A stretch of DNA of 64,000 bases from Algoriphagus ornithinivorans (GCF_900115305.1 NZ_FOVW01000004.1:62001-126000); one strand, 5' to 3'; positions 8,371 to 18,236 are shown, numbered from the stretch's first letter. Translations and numbers: made by a program. The notes: a model not told the origin generated them from the letters alone.

Positions 8371-9984
8371 ATGGCAGGAGTTAAAGAGACACCTAGACAG
8401 CGGATGATCGGGATGATGTACTTGGTATTGACAGCATTGCTGGCTCTACAGGTAAGTAATCAGATCCTCCAGAAATTCGTCTTGATCAATGACGGGATGG
8501 AGAGAACTTCAAAAAACTTTATCCTTAAAAATGAATCAACGGTAGGTTCAATTGAATACACAGTTGAACAACAAGGAAATAATGAAAAAGATGTTCCTAA
8601 GGTAGCAGCAGCACAGCAAGTGCGAGAAACTACTAAAGAGATCTACAGCTACCTTGAAGATTTAAAGCAGCAGCTGATTACTCAGTCTAACGCTAAGAAT
8701 GAAGAAGGTACCTTTGTGAGTTCTTCCTTGAAAAATACAGAGGTTGCAGGTAACCTTTTCGTGAACAACGGGAAAGGCGAGGAGATGAAACAAACTCTAA
8801 ATGCTTATCCTACTAAAATCGAGGAGATTTTGGCTAGCGTAGGTATTACCGATAGAAAGTTTGCTCCAATTGCTTTGGATGCAGCAGAAATCGACCTCTT
8901 CAAAAATGACTCAGAAGCAAAGAATAAAAGCTTTGTTGCTTTGAATTTTGTAAAGTCCCCGGTGGGTGCAGTAATGGCATTGATTTCTCAATATCAAAAT
9001 GAGGTATTGAATATCGAAAGTGAAGCTTTAACTACTATCGCCAACACGATCGGTTCATTCTACTTCAAAGCCGATATCACAGAAGCTAAAATCTCTGCTG
9101 TTTCTAATATTGTAGCTGCAGGTACCAAATTCGAAGGTACTATGTTTATTGCTTCTTCATCTTCATCTGCTACTCCAACCATGACGTTGGATGGAAGATC
9201 AGTAACTGTGGATGAAAGAGGATTTGGTCAGATTGAATTTACGGCTACTCCAGCTTCTCAATATGATGACAGAGGATTGGCTAGAAGAGTATTAAAAGGT
9301 GAAATTGTTACCAATATTGGTGGTGAAGATCAAGTTCTTCCTGTAGAGTATGAATATTTTGTTGCTCAACCAGTAGTAAAAATATCTTCTGAGGTTGTTC
9401 AGCAGTTGTATGCAGATTGTGCTAATGAACTGCTAATTGAGGTTCCAGCGCTTGGAAATACATATGCGCCTGAATTCTCTGTAAGTAATGGTCAATCTAT
9501 TAAAGGAAATAAGCCTGGTCAGGTTACGATTATTCCTGGAGCATCCGGTAAAGTAACTATCGGTGTTAGTTCTGGAGGAAATAAAATTGACGACGTAACG
9601 TTTGATATAAAACCAGTTCCTGCTCCATCAATCGTAGCTGCTATGTCCAATGGATCTCCGGTTGACTTGGCGCAAGCTCAAGCAATTGGATCGCTTACAG
9701 GTTTGAAAATTTTAGCTACTCCTGAGCCTACCTTTGGAAGAACAATGGCGAAAGATGCCAATTTCGAGGTAACAGGTGGAGAAGTAAGATTATTGAGAAG
9801 TGATGTTCCAAGACAGACTATCCAGATTTCAAATGGAAACAGTTTGGCTATGAGATCACTTTTGGAAAGTGCAAGACCTGGTGATGATATAGTGGTGGTG
9901 GTGAATCAAGTAACCCGTACCAACTTTAGAGGAAATAAAATTCCTACCTCATTGAATCAAATCATTCGTATCGGAGTAAAATAA
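8371..9984 (+). CDS. gldM: T9SS motor protein GldM/PorM
   Basis: A 537-residue protein with a short cytoplasmic N-terminus (MAGVKETPRQR), one transmembrane helix (about residues 12-34) and a long periplasmic part. The periplasmic part should form the four GldM domains that reach toward the GldK/GldN ring: helical to about residue 220, then beta-rich domains. Known GldM proteins have this start motif and a dimer whose single helices sit in the GldL pentamer. The length is close to that of F. johnsoniae GldM (about 510 residues). Confidence 0.95.
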   Translation: MAGVKETPRQRMIGMMYLVLTALLALQVSNQILQKFVLINDGMERTSKNFILKNESTVGSIEYTVEQQGNNEKDVPKVAAAQQVRETTKEIYSYLEDLKQQLITQSNAKNEEGTFVSSSLKNTEVAGNLFVNNGKGEEMKQTLNAYPTKIEEILASVGITDRKFAPIALDAAEIDLFKNDSEAKNKSFVALNFVKSPVGAVMALISQYQNEVLNIESEALTTIANTIGSFYFKADITEAKISAVSNIVAAGTKFEGTMFIASSSSSATPTMTLDGRSVTVDERGFGQIEFTATPASQYDDRGLARRVLKGEIVTNIGGEDQVLPVEYEYFVAQPVVKISSEVVQQLYADCANELLIEVPALGNTYAPEFSVSNGQSIKGNKPGQVTIIPGASGKVTIGVSSGGNKIDDVTFDIKPVPAPSIVAAMSNGSPVDLAQAQAIGSLTGLKILATPEPTFGRTMAKDANFEVTGGEVRLLRSDVPRQTIQISNGNSLAMRSLLESARPGDDIVVVVNQVTRTNFRGNKIPTSLNQIIRIGVK

Positions 9985-10014
9985 TTTTCCGGTAAGAATT
10001 CAGAAAATACGATT

Positions 10015-10833
10015 ATGAAAAAGTTTCTTCAAAATTTATTCTTATCCGTACTCGTGGCTGGTGGCTTAGCCCCTTTGACGAGTGAAGCCCAAGTTGCGGC
10101 TACTAGCGTGAGTCCATCTGGATACGGTGATAGACAATTTGCTATTGATACCGTTTTCTCTGCCAAAAGGATTAGAGAGGACGATAAAATGTACCAAATT
10201 GGTGTCTGGAGAAGAATCGATTTGCGGGAAAAATACAACCTTTCTCTTTATGGTTCTGGTGATGCCAAGACTAATGGTATCATGAGCTATATCTATAAAG
10301 CTGTTGTGGATGAAAATGCTTTGGAAGTTTTTGCTGACGAGGACTTTACCCGTCCATTATCAATTGCTGAATTCCAAGAGAATTTCTGGTTGAATGCAAC
10401 TGGAGATAGTATTTTCGTTAAACAATTGTATTATCTGGATTTTAAGGAAGATTTCGTATTCGATAAGCATCATTCGGATATGGTTTTTGACATTAAATTC
10501 ATTCATTTGGTTATGCCTTCAGCTACCAATTCCAATGCAGGTCAAGAAACCATAGGCTATATCCGCTACAAAGATTTCTATAACTACTTTAAAGATCATC
10601 CGGAAGCCCGATGGCTTAATTACCAGAACATATCTAAAAGTTTGACTTATGATGAAGCTTTTGAAAGTAGACTCTTTAGGTCGGTAGTGAGAAGGTTCAC
10701 AAATCCTGATGAAGCTTTAATTGCTGATATGGTTAGGGCAGATCATCCGAACCCTGACATGAAAGCATACATGGATGCATTAGCATTCGAATACAAACTA
10801 CTAGAATTTGAAAACTCCCTTTGGGAGTGGTAA
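10015..10833 (+). CDS. gldN: T9SS periplasmic ring protein GldN/PorN
   Basis: A 272-residue protein with a signal peptide (about residues 1-25, ending SEAQ) and the GldN motifs KRIREDDKMYQIGVWRRIDL and REKYNLSLY. GldN/PorN binds GldK to make the periplasmic ring and contacts the GldM periplasmic domain. It is the last gene of the T9SS operon and is followed, after 5 bp, by a strong GC-rich hairpin that also covers the end of the convergent uvrC gene. Confidence 0.94.
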   Translation: MKKFLQNLFLSVLVAGGLAPLTSEAQVAATSVSPSGYGDRQFAIDTVFSAKRIREDDKMYQIGVWRRIDLREKYNLSLYGSGDAKTNGIMSYIYKAVVDENALEVFADEDFTRPLSIAEFQENFWLNATGDSIFVKQLYYLDFKEDFVFDKHHSDMVFDIKFIHLVMPSATNSNAGQETIGYIRYKDFYNYFKDHPEARWLNYQNISKSLTYDEAFESRLFRSVVRRFTNPDEALIADMVRADHPNPDMKAYMDALAFEYKLLEFENSLWEW

Positions 10834-10838
10834 AATAA

Positions 10839-10867
10839 AAAGGGGCTTTAGGCCCCTTTATTTTTTT
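10839..10867. terminator. Bidirectional terminator between gldN and uvrC
   Basis: An AAAGGGGC/GCCCCTTT hairpin with a 5-base loop, with an A-run on one side and a T-run on the other, so it can end both the T9SS transcript and the uvrC transcript. The uvrC stop codon (10848-10850) lies inside the hairpin, so the last uvrC codons are part of the terminator. Confidence 0.9.
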
Positions 10868-12653
10868 CTTTCCATTCAATCAAAGCTTTTGCCCTGCTTG
10901 ATCCAATAATTTCGGTTAGCTCTTCCTCGCTGGCCTGACTAATCTTTTTTACGGATTTGAAATGACTCAAAAGCCTATTCGCAGTAGATTCTCCAATTCC
11001 AGGTATTGCCGTTAATTGAGTTCCAAAAGCATTTTTGCTGCGAACCTTTCTATGGAAGGTAATTGCAAACCTGTGAGCTTCATCTCTTATTCTTTGTAGC
11101 AATCTTAAACTTTCTGATTTTTTATCAATATGGATAGGGTAGGAATCTCCCGGGAAATAGATTTCTTCGAGGCGTTTGGCGATCCCGATGATGGGCATTT
11201 TACCATATATTCCTAAATCCTGAAGTGCTTCAACCGCTGAAGAAAGCTGTCCTTTTCCTCCATCGATCACAATTAACTTAGGAAGAGTCTTTTCTTCTTC
11301 CATCAGTCTTTTATACCTTCTTGTCACGATCTCCTTCATGCTGGCAAAATCGTTAGGCCCTTCCACTGTCTTGATGTGATAATGTCTGTATTCCTTTACA
11401 GCAGGCTTTCCGTTTAAAAAACAAACCATACTTGCCACAGGACTGGTGCCTTGAATATTGGAGTTGTCAAAGCATTCTATATGGTCAGGAATCTCGGGTA
11501 AACTCAAATCTTGCTGCAATTGGCGGATAACCCTGTCCTTTTTATCTTGATTTAATCCTTGAAGTAAAGCCTTCTCTTTTTTATAAAATAGTGCATTCTT
11601 GGTTGACAGTTCTATCAGTTTCTTCTTATCACCAATTTTGGGCATGGTTAGATTAAGACCTTCTATTGGCTCTGTGATATCTATGTTTACCAATACCTCC
11701 TCAGCGTCGCTATTAAACTGGTCTTGTAACCTGATTAAAGCTGCTATCAGTAATTCCTCGTTGCTTTCATCCAGCTTCTTTTTTAATTCCACATTTTTGG
11801 AAACAATCAAAGAACCATTTTTGACGCGCATGTAATTGACATAGGCGTATTTTTCATCTGAAACCAAAGTACAGACATCATGATTGGAAATACTTGGATT
11901 AGCCACAAGAGATTTGGCCTGATATTTTTCTAAAAGATCCAGCTTTTCCTTCATTCTGTGGGCCTTTTCGAACTCTAAGCTTTCTGCGAAGGCTTGCATC
12001 TCCTGTTTGAAATAGCTTTTAGCTATTCCCAAGTTACCTTTCAATATATGTTTTGCCTGCTCCAAGTCCTTCAAGTAATTTGCCTCTGCCTGCTTTCCTA
12101 CACAAGGACCTTGGCAGTTGCCAATATGGTATTCCAGACAAACCTTATACTTTCCTTCATCAATTTTGTAAGGAGATAAGTCAAGTTTGCAGGTTCTGAT
12201 AGTAAAAAGCTCCCTGATCAGATCCAGCACATTATTCATTGCCTTGACACTGGCAAAAGGTCCAAAGTATGTTCCTCTTTTTGGGATTAATTTTCTGGTG
12301 GGGAATATTCTGGGAAAATGCTCTTTGGTGATCAGTAAATAAGGATAAGTTTTATCATCTCTGAGTAAGATGTTATACTTAGGCTGAGATTTCTTGATTA
12401 GGTTATTTTCCAACAAGAGCGCGTCAAATTCAGAATTCACCAGGGTGATTTCGATTTTCCGAATCTCTTTGACCATTCTTCTGGTCTTGAGGTTCACTCC
12501 TGTATTTTTATTGAAATAGCTGCTTACTCTTTTTTTAAGGCTTTTTGCTTTTCCAACATAAATCAGATCTCCACTTTCATTGAAGTATTTGTATACGCCC
12601 GGATGATCGGGTAATTGATTATAAGCTTCCGGTGAATATGAAGATGACTGCAT
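10848..12653 (-). CDS. uvrC: Excinuclease ABC subunit C
   Basis: A 601-residue UvrC with all domains in order. There is an N-terminal GIY-YIG nuclease (GVYKYFNESG and LIYVGKAKSL, residues about 19-43), a Cys-rich patch, a UVR domain (about 200-240), a UvrC RNase H-like domain with ECFDNSNIQG and VIDGGKGQLSSA, and a C-terminal helix-hairpin-helix pair (LTAIPGIGESTANRLL). It makes the two incisions flanking a DNA lesion after UvrA/UvrB recognition. Length is typical. It lies downstream of the PBP gene but is separated from it by a terminator, so it probably has its own promoter. Confidence 0.97.
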   Translation of the reverse strand: MQSSSYSPEAYNQLPDHPGVYKYFNESGDLIYVGKAKSLKKRVSSYFNKNTGVNLKTRRMVKEIRKIEITLVNSEFDALLLENNLIKKSQPKYNILLRDDKTYPYLLITKEHFPRIFPTRKLIPKRGTYFGPFASVKAMNNVLDLIRELFTIRTCKLDLSPYKIDEGKYKVCLEYHIGNCQGPCVGKQAEANYLKDLEQAKHILKGNLGIAKSYFKQEMQAFAESLEFEKAHRMKEKLDLLEKYQAKSLVANPSISNHDVCTLVSDEKYAYVNYMRVKNGSLIVSKNVELKKKLDESNEELLIAALIRLQDQFNSDAEEVLVNIDITEPIEGLNLTMPKIGDKKKLIELSTKNALFYKKEKALLQGLNQDKKDRVIRQLQQDLSLPEIPDHIECFDNSNIQGTSPVASMVCFLNGKPAVKEYRHYHIKTVEGPNDFASMKEIVTRRYKRLMEEEKTLPKLIVIDGGKGQLSSAVEALQDLGIYGKMPIIGIAKRLEEIYFPGDSYPIHIDKKSESLRLLQRIRDEAHRFAITFHRKVRSKNAFGTQLTAIPGIGESTANRLLSHFKSVKKISQASEEELTEIIGSSRAKALIEWKEKNKGA

Positions 12654-12667
12654 ACGGCTAAATTAAA

Positions 12668-12697
12668 AAAACAGCTCCGAAATGAAGCTGTTTTCAA
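12668..12697 (-). terminator. Terminator after the class A PBP gene
   Basis: Nine-base arms AAAACAGCT/AGCTGTTTT with a 9-base loop, followed on the minus strand by a run of seven T. It lies between the PBP stop (12716) and the uvrC start (12653). Confidence 0.8.
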
Positions 12698-12715
12698 TAA
12701 TAGAAGATTTTTTAC

Positions 12716-15019
12716 TTAGAAATCGTTCTTTTTCGAATCATAATCAAATTCTACGAATCGCTGGCTTTCCTTTTCGTAGACGTCACAATTGATTTCTATG
12801 CTGAGTGGTCTTTCAGGCCTCGGAAATGGGCCTTTGGTATATCCAAGATCTTTGTCTGCATATACTTTCTCCATATATTTCACCCAGATAGGTCTGGCTG
12901 TTCGTCCACCTTGACCATCGTACCAGCTTCTGAAGTGGATAGCACGATCATCTCCGCCTGTCCACACCCCTGTTACTAGGTCCTTGCTGATTCCAATGTA
13001 CCAGCCGTCGGAAGCATTTTGAGTAGTTCCTGTTTTACCGCCTAATTCATTGCCCTCTCTCAAAGACCAAGGAACTCCTTGGCTAGTTCCGGACTCTTCT
13101 TCGAAGCCTCCTCTTAGCATATATGTCATCAAATATGCATGTTCCTCACTCATAGCAGGTCTCTTCTTCGGAGTGAATTGGTGAATAACATTTCCATTTT
13201 TATCCTCAATTCTATCGATATAGAAAGGAGTGGTATGCTCACCCTGATTGACGAAGGTTCCAAATGCACCCACCATCTCAAAAACAGATACGTCATTTAC
13301 ACCTAAAGCTAAGGCTGGAACTTCTTCCAAATCACTGGTAACGCCTAATCTTCTAGCCGTTTCAATGACTATTTTCGGACTGAGTTTTTTCATCATATAT
13401 GCAGTCACCGAGTTGACTGATTTGGCCATCGCTTTACGAATGGTCATTCTTTCGTAGGTGAATTTACCATCAGCGTTGGACGGTGACCAAGCTGGCTGGC
13501 CTGGAATGTAAACTTCCACAGGTTGATCAATCACTGAATAACATGGGCTGTATCCATTCTCTATTGCAGCAGCGTAGACAAATGGTTTGAAAGTAGAACC
13601 TGGCTGTCTCTTTCCTTGCTTTACGTGGTCAAATTTGAAATATTTATGATCAATTCCACCAACCCAAGCTTTAATATGGCCCGTATGTGGATCCATACTT
13701 ACAAAACCTGTCTGAAGGAATTTCTTATAGTATTTCAATGAGTCCATGGTACTCATCAAAGTGTCTATCTCTCCATCCCAAGAAAATACTCTCATCTTCT
13801 TCTTCTCATTGAGCTTGATATTGATGGAGTCCTCATTGTCCTTGTAGCGGAGTTTCAATAGTCTGTAAGCTTCGGTTCGTTTAACAGCATTTTCTATGAA
13901 GTTAGGAATCACTCTATTTTCGCTGTCTATCCAAGGGTCACGACTTCCCATTTCCTTATAAAACTTCTGCTGTAATGCAGCCATTTGTTCAGCTACAGCC
14001 TCTTCAGCGTATTTCTGCATCCGGCTGTCGATGGTTACATATATTTTCAAGCCATCGCCAAACAAATCATAGGAGGTTCCGTCAGACTTGATATTCTCTT
14101 TGGTCCATCGAAGCAAATCTGCTTTCACTACTTCTCTGAAATAAGTAGCTAATCCTTGGTTTTGGTTTTGAACTCTGTAATCCAGTTCAATTGGCATATT
14201 TGAAATGGAATCAAATTCATCTTGTGTCAAATGATCATTTTTCACCATTTGATACAAAACAGTATTTCTTCTTCTCAAAGAGTTTTCAGGATTGAAAACT
14301 GGGCTGTAATAGGTTGGAGCTTTGAAAAGACCTACCAAGACGGCAGACTCCTGCACATCCAATTCTGCCGGAGTTTTGTTGAAGAATGTTCTTGCGGCAG
14401 TTTTGATTCCGTATGCATTTGAACCAAACTCTGAAGTATTCAGATACATGGTCAAAATCTCATTCTTGGTGTATGCCTTTTCCAGTTGAGTAGCTACAAT
14501 CCATTCTTTGGTTTTGATGATCAACATTCTCAAACCCGGAATAGAACTCAAAAAGCCCTGATTGGCATCAGTTCTGGTTTTAAATAGGTTTTTAGCAGTC
14601 TGCTGACTTAAGGTAGAACCACCTCCAGCATCTTGCCCCAAGAGAATTGATTTGACAAAAACCCTAACCATTGCTGTCATATCAATTCCAGAGTGATCTT
14701 CGAATCGAACGTCTTCTGTTGAGATGAGGGCATTGACTAGATTGGGAGAAAGCTCATTGAAGCTTACCGGACTTCTGTTTTCCCGGGCATAGGTTCCCAA
14801 TAGTAGACCGTCAGAAGAATATAATTCTGATGCTACTTCACTTTCTGGGTTTTCCAGTGCTTTAAAATCCGGAAGTGGACCAAATAGCCCTAAGAAATTT
14901 ACAGAAACCATCCACACGAATAGGATGAATCCGAAAACCATTGCTCCAAAGGCAATCCAGAGGTATTTGATTGTTTTACTTGCCCAAGAAGTTGTCTCGG
15001 GCTTGGTGTTTTTACTCAT
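12716..15019 (-). CDS. Class A penicillin-binding protein (PBP1A-like)
   Basis: A 767-residue bifunctional peptidoglycan synthase. It has a cytoplasmic tail, one N-terminal membrane helix (about 20-42), a GT51 glycosyltransferase domain with catalytic Glu102 in STEDVRFEDHSGID and the GGGSTLSQQTAKNL motif, and a transpeptidase domain. The transpeptidase motifs are SxxK at Ser475 (PGSTFKPF), SxN in KSVNSVTAYM and KTG in GGKTGTTQNASDGWY. It polymerises and crosslinks peptidoglycan in the periplasm. It starts 2 bp after the stop of the sprE-like gene, so the two are likely translationally coupled. Confidence 0.95.
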   Translation of the reverse strand: MSKNTKPETTSWASKTIKYLWIAFGAMVFGFILFVWMVSVNFLGLFGPLPDFKALENPESEVASELYSSDGLLLGTYARENRSPVSFNELSPNLVNALISTEDVRFEDHSGIDMTAMVRVFVKSILLGQDAGGGSTLSQQTAKNLFKTRTDANQGFLSSIPGLRMLIIKTKEWIVATQLEKAYTKNEILTMYLNTSEFGSNAYGIKTAARTFFNKTPAELDVQESAVLVGLFKAPTYYSPVFNPENSLRRRNTVLYQMVKNDHLTQDEFDSISNMPIELDYRVQNQNQGLATYFREVVKADLLRWTKENIKSDGTSYDLFGDGLKIYVTIDSRMQKYAEEAVAEQMAALQQKFYKEMGSRDPWIDSENRVIPNFIENAVKRTEAYRLLKLRYKDNEDSINIKLNEKKKMRVFSWDGEIDTLMSTMDSLKYYKKFLQTGFVSMDPHTGHIKAWVGGIDHKYFKFDHVKQGKRQPGSTFKPFVYAAAIENGYSPCYSVIDQPVEVYIPGQPAWSPSNADGKFTYERMTIRKAMAKSVNSVTAYMMKKLSPKIVIETARRLGVTSDLEEVPALALGVNDVSVFEMVGAFGTFVNQGEHTTPFYIDRIEDKNGNVIHQFTPKKRPAMSEEHAYLMTYMLRGGFEEESGTSQGVPWSLREGNELGGKTGTTQNASDGWYIGISKDLVTGVWTGGDDRAIHFRSWYDGQGGRTARPIWVKYMEKVYADKDLGYTKGPFPRPERPLSIEINCDVYEKESQRFVEFDYDSKKNDF

Positions 15020-15021
15020 AT

Positions 15022-17643
15022 TTATTGATAATATGCCTCAAAAAAGGCTCTATATTCTTCTAAGTTTTTACTTCTATTCAGAATTTGAAAGTTTTCAATG
15101 GAGATAAAGAATGCCTGGTCTTTAAGCTCTTTGCTAAGTTTGGCAGACTCAAAGTTCTCCATAAATTTCAAATAATACTCTTTTGCCTTCTCCGCATTAG
15201 TGAATGGACTGATGATATAAATGGCATTTTCTCTATTCATATTCATATTACCAGTCCTCAACCTTGAATTGGAGAAGTTTTTAGCATGGAAATTTTCCAA
15301 TTCTCCAACCAAACCTACAGCCTTTTCTGCTTCCTCCGGGCTCATGACCAAAACCATGATATGAGTCTGATTTTCATCTAGTTTGAATGGAGAATCCAAT
15401 AGCTTTTTCTCTGTCGAAACAGAATCCTTCAAGGATAAATTCAAATTAGCAGAGTCCAGAGCGGTACTGTCTGCCTGATTTAATGAAGCCAAATCTTCTT
15501 TCGGCAAGAGTGGCTTGAGCATATTTCTTGCCAATTCTACCAAGCCCGCATCTTTTGTGTTTTCTATATAAGCCTCCAGCCTTTCCTTGAATCTTTCACG
15601 GCTTTCAACTTTTCCGGAAATCATGATATCCAAGAGCAATAATCGTTCTGTATTTCTTGTTAATGGATATTCTTCCAAAGTTGATCGGATAATTCTTCTA
15701 CTTTCTCCGAAGTTACCGTTGTAGTATAAATCATAGGCCTGCTCGTAATTTTTTGAAGATTGGAGATAGGCTATATTTCCTGAAGCTGCTTCTGGATTAT
15801 TTACTGAATAGGTGTACTGTGAATCAGGATACTCCCGATTTAATCGGCCTACATACTGCTGAAAGTTTCCTCCTCTTTCTTTTTGTGCCAAATACAAAAG
15901 GTAATATGCTTCCGGCTTTTTGGAGCTGTTAGGATACTCTCGTACCAGTACTTCCAAGTTGTCAATGGATCTCTCTATTTCTTTCAAATCAAAATAAAGA
16001 ACCTTGCCCAATTCAAAATAAGATTCCTCCAATTCCTGATTTAATGATTTTCTGTCTTCAGCAGTCTGAGGTATCTGAGCTAACAGAGTTTCTATATCAG
16101 GTAATTGATTTAGGGGATTGTTTTCATCAGTAGTGGCGGTGGAATCTACTGTTGCCTGTGGATTATTGCCGGTATTTCCCTGAAAATTAACTGCACTTCT
16201 TCTCCAATTATCCTGAAGAGGACGATTACCCCAGGTTCTGTAAAAGGTAATTGCTCCTTGCTGCATCGCAACTGCATTATCGAAATAGAAAGAAGAACCA
16301 GAGCCCCTGTCTGCAAAAGCTAAGAGATTATCAAAAATCCCTGAATTTTTGGGTTTTTCTTTGGCCTTTGCTTCGGCTAGAAGCCTTTCCTCTTCAGATT
16401 TGATAAATTGGTTTGCAACAGCAGTCTGTTCCTCTTTGCTGAGAGAACTCAAAAACAAAAGGCTATCATTTTGTTGAATTCTCTCCACATGAAAGACATA
16501 TTGATCCAAAGTTTCTTTTTGTTGTGCAATTTGAGCAGCGCTTGGATCTGAGGCTTTGATAAAAGTTAAGGCACTATCCAAGTAATACTTTGTGGCTCTG
16601 TAATCTTTGAATTCATTGAAATTTATGTCTGCCAGCTTTTGGTAAATGTACCCTTTCAACCTTGGGTTGCTACCTGGCTCTTTTGCGGCTTGGTGTAGTA
16701 GACTTACAGTTAAAGGAATATCACCCTGTTTTTCTTCAAATAGAGCCCTTTCGTAAACCACTACATCTTTGAGATCTTTATTTTTTTGATCTGCATATAA
16801 GGACTCGTAGTAATTCCGAACTTTTCTCAAATCCTTGGAAGCATTCAACTCAGCCACTTGCTGAGCATATAGTTGGGCAAAGAAACTTCTTTCATAGGGG
16901 GGATTTCCCTCCTGAGCTTTCTTGTAATAATCAAAAGCCAAGGCATCCAAACCTTCTCTTTGATATAATTGAGCTAGAATAAAATTAATTCGGGAGGTTT
17001 CTTTTTTGTCTTGCGCATATTCGGTGGCTTTATCTAATGCTCCGATCACTCCACTTCTATCCCTTCTTTTTTCGTAATAATAGGCCAGAGTCCTGTAAAG
17101 CTCATACCGATTTTCCTCATTGATTTTAGACTCTTTGGACAAATAATCTATAGTAAAATTGGCGTCCTCAAATTGATTCAAATCCACATATAGTCTAAGG
17201 AGGTTAATCAATGCCTTATGTCTGAGGTCCCTGTCCTTGCTTTTGACATTGACGTATTTGAAAGCATTTTTTGCATCATCAGATTGAGCCTCCAGATAAT
17301 CTACTTTTCCGATTAAATAGTAGCTATCATCTACCCATTTGGATATTCTATGCCATTCAATTGCCTTGGATGCCAATTCCCTTGCTGACTCCAATTTTTC
17401 ATTGGAAGATTGGATAGTCGCAGAATCGATAGGAATAAATACCGGTAAAACCTGAGTGTAGTCTTCTTTATAGTTGCTTTTTACTTCTTTCAGCACTTCA
17501 TTGATCTTGACATCTGCTAGATAATAAGCATTGTAATGAGATGTGAGATTGTGAAAAGCCCGGTTGGTGAAGGTATTCCTCTCTGAAGAGCAGGAACCTA
17601 AAAAAATTGAACAAATAAATATGAGCCGGGATGTAAGCCGCAT
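15022..17643 (-). CDS. sprE: SprE/PorW-like TPR lipoprotein of the type IX secretion system
   Basis: A long TPR-rich lipoprotein (873 residues from the chosen start). The Met 12 bp downstream of the longest start is preferred because it gives a compact lipoprotein signal with lipobox LGSC (Cys18). After the signal comes TNRAFHNLTSHYNAYYLA, which resembles the start of SprE/PorW proteins. It is followed by many TPR-like helices, a Gln/Asn-rich linker near residue 480 and a SPOR-like C-terminal region. SprE/PorW is needed for T9SS and is proposed to link the ring complex to the translocon. Proximity to gldKLMN supports this. The name rests on motif memory and context. Confidence 0.75.
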   Translation of the reverse strand: MRLTSRLIFICSIFLGSCSSERNTFTNRAFHNLTSHYNAYYLADVKINEVLKEVKSNYKEDYTQVLPVFIPIDSATIQSSNEKLESARELASKAIEWHRISKWVDDSYYLIGKVDYLEAQSDDAKNAFKYVNVKSKDRDLRHKALINLLRLYVDLNQFEDANFTIDYLSKESKINEENRYELYRTLAYYYEKRRDRSGVIGALDKATEYAQDKKETSRINFILAQLYQREGLDALAFDYYKKAQEGNPPYERSFFAQLYAQQVAELNASKDLRKVRNYYESLYADQKNKDLKDVVVYERALFEEKQGDIPLTVSLLHQAAKEPGSNPRLKGYIYQKLADINFNEFKDYRATKYYLDSALTFIKASDPSAAQIAQQKETLDQYVFHVERIQQNDSLLFLSSLSKEEQTAVANQFIKSEEERLLAEAKAKEKPKNSGIFDNLLAFADRGSGSSFYFDNAVAMQQGAITFYRTWGNRPLQDNWRRSAVNFQGNTGNNPQATVDSTATTDENNPLNQLPDIETLLAQIPQTAEDRKSLNQELEESYFELGKVLYFDLKEIERSIDNLEVLVREYPNSSKKPEAYYLLYLAQKERGGNFQQYVGRLNREYPDSQYTYSVNNPEAASGNIAYLQSSKNYEQAYDLYYNGNFGESRRIIRSTLEEYPLTRNTERLLLLDIMISGKVESRERFKERLEAYIENTKDAGLVELARNMLKPLLPKEDLASLNQADSTALDSANLNLSLKDSVSTEKKLLDSPFKLDENQTHIMVLVMSPEEAEKAVGLVGELENFHAKNFSNSRLRTGNMNMNRENAIYIISPFTNAEKAKEYYLKFMENFESAKLSKELKDQAFFISIENFQILNRSKNLEEYRAFFEAYYQ

Positions 17644-17775
17644 GAATAAATACAAAGATTTGTGATACCAAAATAGCTCTTTTGTGCTACATAGCGAACG
17701 AAATAGGCATTCAAATATTTCAATTCACTGAATACCAGAGAAAAGGTATCGGATTATTTTACTTTATTTAAGAAT

Positions 17776-18015
17776 ATGGAGCAACCTGAGAATCCAAAAA
17801 AGGAGAGAAAAGCATGGAATGACAGCAATTCCTTTGTCAAATATATTGGTTTATCCTTTCAATTATTTGGTGTGATAGGAGCGGGAACCTGGTTTGGTTG
17901 GTGGCTGCAGCAAAAAAGTGACATGAAGTTTCCTGTGTGGATACTGTTGTTTTCTTTTTTATCGGTTTTTGTGGCTTTTTATCAGCTTTGGGTGTCGATG
18001 AAACAAGACAAGTGA
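17776..18015 (+). CDS. AtpZ/AtpI family protein
   Basis: A 79-residue protein with a charged N-terminus and two transmembrane helices (about 26-42 and 52-72) containing GLSFQLFGVIGAGTWFGWWL. This fits the AtpZ ('ATPase gene 1') family encoded just upstream of F0F1 genes, which associates with AtpI and the c-ring. It is the first gene of the ATP synthase cluster but is 246 bp upstream of the next gene, with a repeat-rich gap between. Confidence 0.8.
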   Translation: MEQPENPKKERKAWNDSNSFVKYIGLSFQLFGVIGAGTWFGWWLQQKSDMKFPVWILLFSFLSVFVAFYQLWVSMKQDK

Positions 18016-18027
18016 ATTCAGAAAACT

Positions 18028-18064
18028 AAAATCAAAAGTCTGAAATCTAAAATCAGAAGTCTTA
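18028..18064 (+). repeat. Short degenerate intergenic repeat (AGTCTGAAATC type)
   Basis: Two near copies of the unit AAAATCA(A/G)AAGTCT in tandem. It belongs to the same sequence family as the elements at 18158, 56232 and 57274. Confidence 0.5.
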
Positions 18065-18157
18065 AAAACAAGTAATAGCGAGGGCTTTGCTATAAGGTTT
18101 GATTTTCCTGGAAGTAAAATGCCCAAAGCAATTCAAGGGTTAGAAAGTTTGAAGTAT

Positions 18158-18180
18158 AAAGTCAGAAAGCTGAAATTCTA
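18158..18180 (+). repeat. Short intergenic repeat (AAAGTCAGAAAGCTGAAA type)
   Basis: AAAGTCAGAAAGCTGAAATT closely matches the repeats on both sides of the hydrolase gene at 56.3 kb. It lies in the untranslated gap between atpZ and the next ATP synthase gene. Confidence 0.55.
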
Positions 18181-18236
18181 AGGACAGAAATTTGAAAGGA
18201 GGCTCTTCAATAAACCATCATCCAAATAAAATTTGG

